Assembly (NCBI GenBank): GCA_029298735.1
Contig: JANSLP010000023.1
Coordinates: forward strand, 171,540 to 235,539
DNA: 64,000 nt
Direction of reading: 5' to 3'
Source of the DNA: Ophiostoma sp. CBS 140.51
Taxonomy: Eukaryota; Ascomycota; Sordariomycetes; Ophiostomatales; Ophiostomataceae
In this document: piece by piece, positions 48,856-59,807 of the stretch
Numbering within the stretch: position 1 is the stretch's first letter
How the letters are laid out: each line of letters starts with the position of its first letter
Notes under the pieces: model-generated
What the model saw: the letters and a program-made list of their open reading frames with translations, nothing else
Told to the model about the DNA's origin: nothing
Databases searched by the model: none
Made by a program: the position numbers and the translations under genes

Positions 48856-49549
48856 TATTTATTAATGGGAGTTTCTTGGGGGTTTTTTTTTTCTTTTTTT
48901 TCTTTCTCGTGTCTTTTCGTTTGCGTCTGCTTGGAGTTTGTTCCAGATGGGTGAGGATATTTGTTTTTGTATATTATACCTGCACGATGCCGTATTCAAC
49001 TCTTAGACGTTACCGTTTGGTATCCTTTTATGTTTTCGCTTTGATGTCGTCTTTTTGACCGTTTGTCATTTTTTTCCAACGGGAACATTGATTGCCAATG
49101 TATGGCACATGTCGTATAATAGGTTTTGTTACATGTACATATTTACATGTTCCTTATTGACATACTCTGGTGCAAAACTACACAGGAGATAAGAATTGAG
49201 CCTGGCACCGGATATGCCTCTCATCGAGGTCTTAGAATATATTTGGTAATACACACTTCTTTTATTATCCCCAGGGCCAAGGCAGCTTCAGTGCCCTCGG
49301 CGGCTCGGGCTAGATTTGGGAACTTGATTGTACTTCTGCCCCCGCTCTGTATACAAAAGAAAATAACATGAAATATAACAGAGAAAAGAAGAAGATGAAA
49401 TGAGGTTTCTTTTTTTCCAAGCCCGGAGAGTTGTGAATAACATGAGAGGCTGAATGAATAAAGGATGCGCTCATTTCATCTCTGCAATTCGCTCGTTTCC
49501 TACAAAAACACTCCACGTCTCTGCCATCTCCCGTGCTTTTTTATATAAT
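48856..49549. other. Convergent 3' intergenic region
   Basis: T-rich on the plus strand after the LSD1-like stop; presumably both 3' UTRs. No gene seen. Confidence 0.6.
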
Positions 49550-50937
49550 TTACATGTCCTCAGAAGCAGTGGCACCAGTGATAATCTCGACCAGCTCGCC
49601 CGTAATGACGGCTTGGCGAGTACGGTTGAAGAGAATCTGGTACTTGTTGATCATCTCACCAGCGTTCTTTGAAGCGTTCTGGAGGGGAGGAAATGTCAGT
49701 ATATAGTAACGCCCACGAAAAGAATAAGAAGACCATCTCGGGGGGATAAGAGTGAGTAAACTTACGTCCATGGCGTTGCGACGGGCAGACTGCTCGCAAG
49801 CGTGGCCCTCAGCCAGAGCCCAGAAGATGGAGTTGGCCAGGGCGTACTCGCGCAGGTTGGGAAGCAGGGCCTCGTCGACCTCGAAAGCAGAGAAGTTGGC
49901 TGCATGAATGTTAGCGGGTGCTTCGTGATGTGGGAAGTGGGGGGGATAGCCGTTGAGAGCGAAAGGAGAGGTTGAACATACGGGAAGCGGCGATGGCCTC
50001 CTCAGAGAAAGCCTCAATGGTGGTGGGTTCGTAGGTCTGGGCGTTGACGAATTTGTTGTAGATGATGCGGATCGAGCTGTACTCGCCGGGGAGCTGCACG
50101 ATCTGGTCGGCGATGGCCTGGGCCTCGGCAAAGGTGGGGATGTCACGGCCGACACCGGCGAAGGACAGAGCGATGTCCTTGCCGTTGGTACGCTGCAGCT
50201 GCGACTTGCACTTCTCGCCGAGGATGACGAGGTCGTAGGAAGGCGAAGTACCGGCAGCAGCCTGCTCAGCGAAGAGCTTGCGGATGGTACGCGACAGACC
50301 CGAGTGAATACCGCCGCAAAGACCCTTGTCGGAGCTGCAGACGACGAGCAGCGTCTTGTCCTTGCCCTCCTCGGCCTCGAGAGGCTTGGTCTCGGCCGCG
50401 TTGAAGACCTCGTTGGAGGTCTCGCCGTAGTTGCGGCTGTCGAACATGGCGCGCTGCGCACGGTTGAGCTTCGTCGATGCGACGATTTTCATGGTCTTGG
50501 TGATCTTCTCGATGTTGCGAATGGACTTGAGACGGTCCTCGATCTCACGGAGAGTGGCGTATGAAGCCGCGGGGGTAGCGGTAGCGAGGCTGCAGGTGCT
50601 GTTAGTCTTGATCGTCCCTTTGTATGTTCGTATGTCTCGTCTCGTCTCGTCCCATGTTGACAAGCAGTTTTTCGGTCGACGACATCATGCGCCGATTCCA
50701 TCTTTTCTTCAACAGTGAGGTCCCCTTCATAGCCAGGCTCTCTCTTCCACGTGGCCGGTGTCTGCCCTCGCAACGCAAAACCACGAAGAAGGTGTAAATT
50801 CTTCCCGGCACCGGCCACTGTCCCATGTCCCGTCTGCCATGCTCCGTGTTTCGTTATTCGTGTTTGGAGGTAAGCTGTACATACCGAGAAGCCGAAGCTC
50901 CAGCCCGCAGAGCTGGCCGTGCCGCTCTGGACAGCAT
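49550..50937 (-). CDS. ATP3: Mitochondrial F1F0-ATP synthase gamma subunit
   Basis: A 307-residue rotor-shaft subunit of the F1 ATPase from four exons: 50937-50885, 50589-49982, 49899-49766 and 49678-49550. The presequence MLSRAARPALRAGASASRL is rich in Arg and Ala. The mature protein has YATLREIEDRLKSIRNIEKITKTMKIVASTKL read in parts (RLKSIRNIEKITKTMK is the family signature), LLVVCSSDKGLCGGIHSG, and the C-terminal helix NKYQILFNRTRQAVITGELVEI split here from its neighbours, which inserts into the alpha3beta3 ring. The first intron is long for this window (295 nt). Confidence 0.96.
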
Positions 50938-52409
50938 TTTCGACAAGGAAGGGGGGAGAAGGGGTGACCGAGAAGTCGTCTAAACTATGGCGAGATCAAT
51001 TGGGCGCTGGTGGATGGCGGCCAAAGAATCAATGGATAAGGCGTGAGGTCGATGCAGGTGGAGAGTGAAAAGAGCAATGTTGAGGTCTTTTTTCATTTGG
51101 CCCCTACTTTGTTTCCGCTATTCTCGCGCTTTTCCGGGAAGTCTTTGCCCGCCTGTCCGTTTTTGCCGGCTACAAATCGTGCAAGCCACCACCGCCACAG
51201 CCCTCTCCCCTATTTGGGCTTGGCAAACTCGCGTTGTTTCGGCAGTTTGTGCACGTGACTGGACCACTGCAATTTCGCGCTCGATCGCCCATAGACGATT
51301 GGAGAGACCAGCAGATTAGTCATGGCACTGTGCAAATTTGAGATGGGCCAAATTCTTAAGGAAATTCTCTCGTTGGCTGGGTCGTTAGCGGCTGGTGGCC
51401 CACATTTTCCTGACTTTTGACTGTGCAACTTTGACGCGACAGTCAATGCCCCAACGAGCCCAGCACCTAGCAGCGATGAGCCAGTGCGCTTCCTCGCTCC
51501 TTCCCGCGGTGGACGAAGTACCGCGTACATACTTCGTACGTGCTCACTCCTCGCAGGCACCACCGATTCTCCTGTACTCCGTACTCTGTACACGGGCAGT
51601 TTGGCTGTAAGATAATTATCTGTAGACACTGTCTGAAGCTAATGAAAATAGCCTCAGAATAGAACTCGTCGCTCTTTCTCGCAGCTTTTCCTGTACTCTT
51701 GCCCTCCTGCCTTCCTGCCCTTTCCCTTCCTTTTGCCTTGTCATTCCTCGCCCCCACAGACAGGTCTGGCCTTTCCGAGCCCTTCATATTTGACCTCAGC
51801 GCCCACTTTTCCGCACATCCTTCCACCATTGCGCTGAGCTGCCCTCTAATACGTGCCTACATGCCTCTATTCTAGTTAGCATGGAGTACGGAGCCCTAGT
51901 ACTATTGCTACACTTGGTATCTTAGCTCTCAAGGCTCGCATTGATTGGCCTTCTCAGCCTCCAAAACTTCTGGCCCTTTCTGGCGGCCTTTCTCACGTCC
52001 CTCGCCAATCGCTTTCCTTCCACTACACAGTACCCTCTCTCGCGCTCTTTCCCGGCCCATCTCTGCTATTTCTCTGCTGGCTAATTATTTTGCCTCTTCT
52101 TCCTCAGTCTTTCTATTTCTAAATTCTCTCCTCCTTTTCAACTCCCAACTCAGATCCGGCATGTGGTCTGCATCAACTTGACCTCGAATTACGATCACCT
52201 CTCCTTTCAACTGTCTCCCATCCCTCTCGCCCTTGCTGGCCCGACCAAGCTCTCTGGTTGGACGCTCTGGTTTTGCCAGAGCCTCGATTTTACTCTCCCG
52301 CTTTTGCGCTTTTCACCTCACGCGTCGTCCCGCCCAGACTCGAAACCGTCCCTTTTCCATCTCTCTGGCCTTCCAAAACCTACACGGGCGTCTCGCCATT
52401 GCAACAAAA
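50938..52409. other. Divergent intergenic region of ATP3 and TOP1
   Basis: Contains both promoters, TACTCCGTAC at 51575, a reversed TACGGAG at 51887, and a C/T-rich TOP1 leader from about 51930 to 52409. No gene seen. Confidence 0.6.
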
Positions 52410-55400
52410 ATGTCAGACAGCTCAGACGACGACCGGCCGTTGGCTGCTTCGAACGGACATGGTGAGTTTTTGCCTTTGATAACCGCGTCTTTGGATGTTA
52501 CAGATGTTGCGAAATCATCACCGTAGACGCCTACACTACCTACTGCACCTCCCTATTTTTATGCACTTCTACCCTGGATTCGAAACTCTCTGCCTCAGAT
52601 CCTCATCATTCTTGCCAGCAACTTTTTTTCTCGGAGTCCTTTCTCTTTCATCTTGCTGACCAGCCCCTTTCACATCTCTAGTATCAGCTGCCCGAATCCC
52701 CAAATCCGAGGACATCGCCATGGACAACTACTCCCCGAACGTGAGGATGGCCCCCGCTGGCGTCTCCATCCGACATGGCCCCGTCACTGGCGCGAACGGC
52801 CTCGCGAAGCGGAAGTCGCGTGCGTCCATCGAACAGTCTGTGAGATACAAAGATGAGTCGGATAGTGATGACGATGCGCCGATGGTAAGTTGATTGCACC
52901 TTGACAAGCAAACATGACATCATCAAAAGAACACCTCCGCTGACGTGTCACGCAGGCCAAGCGCCAAAAATCCAAGTACGTCGAGTCCGACAGCGAAGAC
53001 GAGCCGATCGTGTCTAAGAAGCACTCTAAGCTGCCTATTTCGATCAACGACACGCCTCTGCTCAACTCTGGTAGCGATAAGAAGCCTTTGGATGTGCGGC
53101 TCGCGGACAAAAAGGCCAAGATCGAACAAGCAGCCAACTCTGAGTCCAAGGCCCTTCTCGCGAACGGCTCAAACAAGGCGAAGCGGCCATCCAACGGCAT
53201 GTCGGCTTCAAAGCGTCCTCAGTCCGACGACTCGGAAGACGAGGTGCTGTCCAAGCCCAAGAAGCGGCAGTCCAACGGCGCGACACCTGCGTCGAAGAAG
53301 ACGAACGGCATCAAAGTGAAGGACGAATCGGATTCGGACGTGCCCATGGCCAAGAAGAAGACGCCGACCACTTCCAAAACTGCTGCACGACCGACCGCCA
53401 AGCCAGCCACCAACGGCAAGAAGGCTGCCGCAGCTACTCCTAAGAAGGCGGCGACTTCCAAGGCCGTGAAGAAGGCTGAGAGTGCCGAGCCTGGTGACGA
53501 GGAGGAAGAGGAGGAGGAGTATCGGTGGTGGGATGCACCGAAGAAGGAAGACGACTCGATCAAGTGGACCACGCTTGAACATGCCGGCGTCGTTTTCCCT
53601 CCAGCTTACCAAGCCCTCCCGAAGCATGTTCGTTTGTACTACGACGGTGTCGCCTTGGACCTGCACCCCGATGCAGAGGAAGTCGCCACCTTCTTTGGCT
53701 CCATGCTCCATTTGACCGTCAACACCGAGAACCCGACCTTCAAGAAGAACTTCTTTGCCGACTTCCAAGACATCCTGAAACAGACTGGTGGCGCGAGAGG
53801 CCCGGATGGCCAGAAAATTCCTATCAAAGATTTTGCTAAGCTCGATTTCAAGCCCATGTTCGAATACTACAAGGCCCAGTCTGAGGCCAGAAAGAATCGG
53901 ACGAAGGAAGAGAAGAAGGTCGAGAAGGAGGAAAAGGCCAAGCTTGAGGGACCCTATCTCTACTGCAAGTGGGATGGCCGGAAAGAGAAGGTTGGCAACT
54001 TCCGTGTCGAACCTCCGGGCTTGTTCCGTGGCCGTGGCGAGCATCCCAAAACTGGCAGAGTCAAGAAGCGCGTCATGCCCGAGCAGGTGACCATCAACAT
54101 CGGCAAGGACGCTCCTGTTCCCAAGCCCCCTGCAGGCCACAAGTGGAAGGCTGTGCAGCACGACAACAAAGCGACATGGCTGGCTATGTGGCAGGAGAAC
54201 ATCAACGGAGCCTACAAGTACGTCATGCTTGCCGCAAACAGCGCCGTGAAGGGCCAGGCCGATTTCAAGAAGTTCGAGAAGGCTCGTGCCCTCAAGAAGT
54301 ACATTGGCCGTGTTCGTGCGGACTACACCCGCGAGCTCAAGAGCGAAGTCATGGCCGACCGCCAGCGCGCCACTGCCATGTACCTGATCGATCGGTTCGC
54401 ACTGCGTGCCGGCAACGAGAAGGACACCGACAACGAGGCAGATACAGTTGGCTGCTGCTCTCTCAAGTACGAGCACATTACGCTCCGGGAGCCCAACACG
54501 GTCATTTTCGACTTCCTGGGCAAGGACAGTATCCCGTTCTATGACGAGGTGACGGTCGACCGGCAGGTGTTCAAGAACCTCAAGATGTTCAAGAAGCCAC
54601 CAAAGGAAGACGGCGACGATATTTTCGACCGCCTGAACGTAAGTCAAATGCCGATGATAACCTGGCGATTTTTTTTACCTCATACCAGCAAGATACTAAC
54701 CAAAATTTCATAAACAGACCTCCCAGCTCAACAAGCATTTGTCCAGCTACATGCAGGGCCTGACGGCCAAGGTGTTCCGTACCTACAACGCGTCATACAC
54801 GATGTCGAAGCTTCTTCAGGAACTCCCGGTGACCAACGTCTCGATCGCTGAGAAGGTGAAGCTGTACAACGACTGCAACCGCAAGGTCGCTATTCTTTGT
54901 AACCATAAGCGGACGGTCGGAGCCAGCCACGAGGCTCAAATGGAAAAGATGGGTGACCGTATCAAGGGCCTGAAGTACCAAAAGTGGCGGACCCGGATGA
55001 TGATGCTCGATGTCGACCCGAAGCTTAAGAAGAAGAAGGGCGCAGAGTACTTTGAGCGCGACCCGGAGCTCACGGAGGAATGGGTTCTTGAGCACCAGAA
55101 GTTCCTTGCCGAGGAGCAACGGACCAAGGTCACCAAGAAGTTCGAGAAGGACAACGAAAAGCGTGCCATTGACGGTGAGAAGCCGCTGCCTGAGAAGGAG
55201 CTGAAGGAGCGCCTTAAGACGGTCGCAGAGCTCGAGGCCAAGTTCAAGAAGGAGAACCGGACGAAGAAGGTTGAGGCCGAGGGCAAGGCCCCCGCTGTCG
55301 AAAAGCTCCAGGCGGCTTCCCAGAAGATCGATGAGCGCATCCACAACATGGAGCTCCAGGCGGCCGACAAGGATGGAAACAAGGAGGTTGCGTTGAGCAC

Positions 55401-55632
55401 CTCGAAGATCGTGAGTTTGCACCCCCGTGCTCTGAGACTCGTTCGGCTGTTGCCAAAACTGTGAAACTTTGTGCTAACCATGTCTTCGTAGAACTATATC
55501 GACCCCCGCCTCACCGTCGTTTTCTCCGAGAAGTTTGGTGTCCCGATTGAGAAGTTTTTTTCCAAGACGCTTCGCGAGAAGTTCAACTGGGCTATTCAGT
55601 CTGTCGGAGACGACTCCACGTGGGAGTTCTAA
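52410..55632 (+). CDS. TOP1: DNA topoisomerase I (type IB)
   Basis: A 923-residue enzyme from five exons: 52410-52461, 52682-52884, 52956-54638, 54718-55410 and 55492-55632. It relaxes supercoils ahead of replication and transcription. The N-terminal third is a charged Ser/Lys/Asp tail with many nuclear-import-like clusters (LAKRKSRAS, SKPKKRQS). The core starts at WWDAPKKEDDSIKWTTLEH and includes EGPYLYCKWDGRKEKVGNF in part, LIDRFALRAGNEKD, the pentad region DTVGCCSLKYEHI, and RTYNASYTM. A Lys/Glu coiled-coil linker is followed by the active-site segment INYIDPRLTVVFSEKFGVP, whose Tyr attacks the DNA; the Ile/Asn codons flank intron 4. The C-terminus is TLREKFNWAI. All five phases are consistent. 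Confidence 0.97.
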
Positions 55633-56604
55633 ACCGCCTCGATGTCGTTGCACATTGGCCGCGCCCTTCTTTTTCCATTGCATATCCTCACACAAGAGCA
55701 TTATCGTTCTCACTTTTTGCCGCGGTGATTATTTTTTTGGCATTCACTTGCCTACTGCTATTTTGTTTGCCTTGTTTGCCTTGTTTGCCTTGTTTTCTTC
55801 TTCTCTATTTTTTCTCTTATTTGTTTCTTTCTTGCCATATACATATCTGACCTAGCATCTTGCTATGCCCTTTCTCGTTTGGCTTATTTTCCGTCGTTGA
55901 TTTTCCTGATTGGTCTTTACTCTTTGCATTTTGGTGTTCTTGTTTCTTTTTTTATTTTAAACTTCCGGTACAAGCCCCGTAAGTGGGCCGGCTTCTCGCA
56001 AAGCAAGCGGCATTGATAAAACGTGGGACGGTCGGGGCGTTGGGAGGCTAGAGATCAACATGGCGATGGATCTGGCTATGGTGGCATACAATTGCCGAAG
56101 CCAGTGACAATGGTGTTTGAATAGACCTTGAGATGGAGCCGAGAGACAAAAATCGCTTTCTTTTTTAGATGACACAAAAACAAAATAAAAAATAAAAATA
56201 ACATAAAAGACAGAATGCAACGTAGTCACGTCCAAACACCTCGCATTATCAATATCAATAAGTGAATTAGATGTGTCATTAGATTTGCAGCCTATTATGA
56301 TGAATAGGCGATGGGCTTGGGGTGCAATGTATGCTGTAATATGGATCTTGCACCCAAATTCTATCTATAAAATAATTGTGTGATGCTACGAAGTAAACGC
56401 CAGTAAATGTGAAGAAGCAATGCTGTCAGCCAAGCCGAGAAGATCATGTTTGTCGTGTGTATGTCCAAGAGGCGATCCGTGCCTCGTTCTATCCAACCTT
56501 TTGTGATGCCCGAACCGTATGTGCGCCGAAATAATATGTACGTGGTATCAAGAGAAATCATGGGGGCAAGGAAGTGAGAAATCAGAGACGAGGTGGCGAG
56601 GAGA
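55633..56604. other. Convergent 3' intergenic region
   Basis: T-rich 3' flank of TOP1 with a 9-bp tandem repeat, then AT-rich DNA up to the CRH-type gene stop. No gene seen. Confidence 0.6.
55763..55789 (+). repeat. TTGTTTGCC tandem repeat
   Basis: Three exact 9-bp copies plus a partial fourth, in the TOP1 3' flank. Confidence 0.8.
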
Positions 56605-57891
56605 TTACCGCCAGAAGAGAGAGAGGCCGAAGAAAATGGAGCCGCACAGTTGCAGTGCCATGACCCAAAGGCAGGGAGGTCCTAAAAATAAAATGTCAGT
56701 GATTGTGTTCATTGCACGAGCAGATACAAGAGACCTAAACCTACTCGTCATATTGGAGCTGGCAGGGACAATCTTGCCGCTCGATGTCATAACCCATCCG
56801 CTGGGAATCGTGCTGATGGCGGTCGAAGTAGAGGAGGAGACCCACGGCCACCCAGTCTCGGTAGAGGTGGCGCCAGCACCGATGCCACCGGCCGGGACAG
56901 TGGGTGACAAGGACGTGGCAGCAGCTGCTGTGGCAGTGGCAGTCTCGGTAGCTACGTCAACGCCGATATTGACGCCGACCTGGCCATCGACAGCCTCGAT
57001 AGACTGCCAGTCGCCCGATGTGTTGGAGTAAATGTATTGCTTGCCGGTCGAGTAGTCGGTCACCTGGATCGACTGGACGACCATGGAGAAGGGGCCCTGT
57101 GAATAGTCGGTCGGACCGCGAGCCCACTCCACAGTACCCTCGGCGTTTGTGGCCGTGTCGCCGCCGGACCAGGCGCCAAATTTGACCTGCATGGGCGTCT
57201 GTGGGTACTGGTCGGCAGCAGCGTCGGCGTAGGTGAGCGTGCGAACGACGGTGTCGGCGACAGACCACACGATGCGGTCGGCGGTCCAGTCGACAGTGTA
57301 CTTGATAAAGTCGGCCTGGTTGTTGGCAGCCGGGTTGAATTGGCCGCGGTTGTAGGTCGTCGTCTGGCCCTTGCCAAAGTAATTGGTCTGGACTTCGGTG
57401 CTGTCGGCGCCGAGCCACTCCATGTCGATTTCGTCGAGGTCGTCGGATTGCATGACGAGCGAGCTGACGATGCCGGCGCCGGGTGCGCTCTTCATGGTGA
57501 ACTCGACGCGGCCGAACATGATGTAGAAGATGCTCGATAGCTGCGGTGCGTCGCCGGACTTGGCGACTGTAAAGGTGACGCCATCGGAGCCGTAGGATAC
57601 AGTTCCGCCGCCGCTGGCTGTGAAGGAGTTGACGCTGCCCTTTGTGAAGTCGACATCAATGGCCATGCCGAGAGCTGTATCGGCGGGACAATCGGCTGCG
57701 TGGGGGTTAGTATGCGATGGACTGACACGGGAAGATAGTTTGAGAATAGAAAGCAGGGAGTGGATGGAACACTTACAACTTGTCAATGGGTTGCATGATG
57801 TCGATGTCTGTGCGGACACCAAAGCTGTGAGAGCTGCGACGGCGACGGCAATAGCCGTGGAGGCAGAGTTGCGTGACCGGAAGAAGCGCAT
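56605..57891 (-). CDS. CRH-type GH16 cell-wall transglycosylase (chitin-glucan crosslinking), probably GPI-anchored
   Basis: A 380-residue secreted enzyme from three exons: 57891-57777, 57695-56745 and 56681-56605. The signal peptide is MRFFRSRNS... with the hydrophobic core TAIAVAVAALTALVSA. A short Cys segment (TSCNPLTSSDCPAD) precedes the GH16 fold. The catalytic motif DEIDMEWLG (nucleophile and acid/base Glu) lies near residue 126, and NYFGKGQTTTYNRG and YTVDWTADRIVWSV are typical of Crh1/Crh2/Utr2. A Ser/Thr/Ala-rich stalk follows, then a hydrophobic C-terminus (MALQLCGSIFFGLSLFW), which suggests GPI attachment. The last intron (donor GTAGGT) is my choice because it keeps the hydrophobic tail in frame; reading through without splicing also keeps it in frame. 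Confidence 0.9.
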   Translation of the reverse strand: MRFFRSRNSASTAIAVAVAALTALVSAQTSTSCNPLTSCKCSIHSLLSILKLSSRVSPSHTNPHAADCPADTALGMAIDVDFTKGSVNSFTASGGGTVSYGSDGVTFTVAKSGDAPQLSSIFYIMFGRVEFTMKSAPGAGIVSSLVMQSDDLDEIDMEWLGADSTEVQTNYFGKGQTTTYNRGQFNPAANNQADFIKYTVDWTADRIVWSVADTVVRTLTYADAAADQYPQTPMQVKFGAWSGGDTATNAEGTVEWARGPTDYSQGPFSMVVQSIQVTDYSTGKQYIYSNTSGDWQSIEAVDGQVGVNIGVDVATETATATAAAATSLSPTVPAGGIGAGATSTETGWPWVSSSTSTAISTIPSGWVMTSSGKIVPASSNMTSRFRSLVSARAMNTITDILFLGPPCLWVMALQLCGSIFFGLSLFWR

Positions 57892-59132
57892 TGCGAAAGG
57901 AAGGATAGATCGGATGAGAGGAGTTGTCGAAGTCGAAGAGAAGAGGAAGGAATGTCGAGGCTTGAAGATTCGTTGGAATGTGGCAACGGTTCGTGCCAAG
58001 TCTGGGTGAGACACGAGGCTGCTGTGCGTCTTGCGAGGGTCGAATGCTGGTTGATCCAGAAATAGTCGTAGGAATTCCAGAAATTCAGAACAAAGGTCGA
58101 AAAGAGGAACAAAAAGAACAAAAAGGAACAAAGGACAGAACCAGAGAATTCAGAAAATCAGAAACAAAAGAATGCAGATGAGTCGTCTCAAGTATATTTG
58201 AAGGATCGGCCGCGCCCAACGGGTATGCAATATGGGAAGCTAGGGGAGCTCCGTAATTCACTCGATAAAGGATTACGTCGTTCAAAAAAGACAATGTGTG
58301 CCTCGTAACTCACTGCGCGCCACGCACGCACAGCCAGCCTCCCGTCCAAGATTGTACACGGTAGTCTGTCTTGTGGAGAGCTTGGCTGTGTGTTTTTATC
58401 GCGAGGCTGGGATGGTGGCAACCTTTAGCGGACGGGTTGGTGCCGGTATAGTGTCTGTAAGCTGTATCTTACAAGTAATGCGCTGTGGATGGGGGTCGAG
58501 TCTTCTGTTTACTTTGTTTTAGTTGCTTTGTTGGCACAATGGGACGGCGCTTGTGGGCGCTCCCGTTGCGATCCCCTGTAACAAGGTACGAGTAGCGCCA
58601 GAAAAAACATGTGGCTGGCAAGGTGCGCTTGCAATTGACTGGGGACAGCGTGTTGCATCATTGGCTGGAGCAGCACCAAGGTGGGGCCACTTACGCCAAA
58701 ATTTGGGAGGTTGGACGTCGAGGATGCACATGGCGAAGCCTAACTTTGAGGCCCTGCTGTGTTGTCAGGGGAAAAGTGGAGTTGTTGCCCTGTGAGCCAT
58801 CTGGGCCCTGATTTATTGTTTTCAAGGCCCGACTTTACAAATATTCCTTGAATTTACAGCAATATCGTAGGCCAAGACAGGCTCATCACAACAAGCAGGA
58901 GGTTGGGGGAGATTGGAAGGAACAACTGTCGAAAGAGACCCATGACAAGGCAAGCGCGCATCATGTACCGCGCGTTTCTGGGACTCGAACCTGCCGAAAT
59001 AGGAAAACAAACAAGATATGGAGTAGTGTACACAGAGAAAAGGGGCAAAAACAGCATGAACGAAAAAAGAAAGGTACATTTTACGAAAAATACATTTTAT
59101 GGTAGCTACGTATAGGTAATGGTAGTCTCAAA
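57892..59132. other. Intergenic region upstream of the CRH-type gene
   Basis: The purine-rich AGAACAAAAAGG-type stretch at 58080-58170 is probably the leader of the CRH-type gene on the minus strand. Further right I see nothing gene-like. Confidence 0.55.
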
Positions 59133-59807
59133 CTATTTCCCCGATCCAAATATATTGGCGGATATGATCAGCAACAGTATGCAAATTAGCAACCGATAAC
59201 GAGAAACCTTCCCTCGGGCCTCCAGGGCCAAGTAGTCGGATGACGTACCACAAGCAACGTGAGCAGCTGGCAGTATGTTGTCGCAATTCGCTCTTTCATC
59301 AGTCGTTCCATCAGTCGTTTCGCTCCGCCTTCGCGACACGATGTCCACCTGGCGAGAGCTACAGAGCCGCCCCTTTCTCTGCCAGCTGTCAGCTACTTCA
59401 TCGGGGAGACGCTGGGGAGGATGCCGGGGCGCAATGTACTTGCCATCTGCCTGGATGACCTGGCTCGGCCCCGGCTGGAGCAGCTGCCGCCACAACATAT
59501 GGGCTGTCGAGCTGGCCGTCATGGCAAGACAAGCTGCCCACGGCACATACACGAGCAGCACAAGCTGCTTGCTGGCTTCCGTGGCGAACGCCGCACTAGC
59601 TACGGTGCCACCAGCAATGAGAAAGAACAGCGACTGGTACCGATCGTGAGCGTGGTTCCGATTTATATAAGACGATACGGTAAACCCGAGGACAACACAC
59701 GATGCCAGAGCTATTTCGGCCGACGGCTGCTCAAACAATTTGAAAAGGAACATGCTCCTTCGCCAGCAGAGATCCCAGGCCCATGGCCCCTTTTTTAAAG
59801 AAAACAT
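59133..59807 (-). CDS. Small multi-pass membrane protein of unknown function
   Basis: An unspliced frame of 224 residues from the ATG at 59807 to the stop at 59133. I do not recognise a family. Hydrophobic segments are at about 30-48 (AEIALASCVVLGFTVSSY), 59-77 (LFFLIAGGTVASAAFA), 81-99 (LVLLVYVPWAACLAMTA) and 206-220 (LLICILLLIISANIFG), separated by a polar loop of about 100 residues between the third and the fourth. The opposite strand is also open over most of this stretch, but the pattern of evenly spaced hydrophobic segments favours the minus strand. A related topology is seen in the gene at 61269 (see findings). Confidence 0.5.
   Translation of the reverse strand: MFSLKKGPWAWDLCWRRSMFLFKLFEQPSAEIALASCVVLGFTVSSYINRNHAHDRYQSLFFLIAGGTVASAAFATEASKQLVLLVYVPWAACLAMTASSTAHMLWRQLLQPGPSQVIQADGKYIAPRHPPQRLPDEVADSWQRKGRLCSSRQVDIVSRRRSETTDGTTDERANCDNILPAAHVACGTSSDYLALEARGKVSRYRLLICILLLIISANIFGSGK

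Noticed and set aside
53208..54647. A 479-codon open frame antisense to TOP1
   Set aside because: Same cause: biased codons in TOP1 remove stops on the other strand. The sense frame carries the family motifs.
58970..59000. A GGTTCGAGTCC-like word on the minus strand suggesting a tRNA T-arm
   Set aside because: The flanking bases do not form the five-pair T stem, and no acceptor or anticodon arm can be folded around it.
59259..59798. A 179-codon plus-strand frame opposite the membrane-protein gene at 59133-59807
   Set aside because: It is polar with no periodic or domain-like features, whereas the minus strand shows evenly spaced hydrophobic segments.
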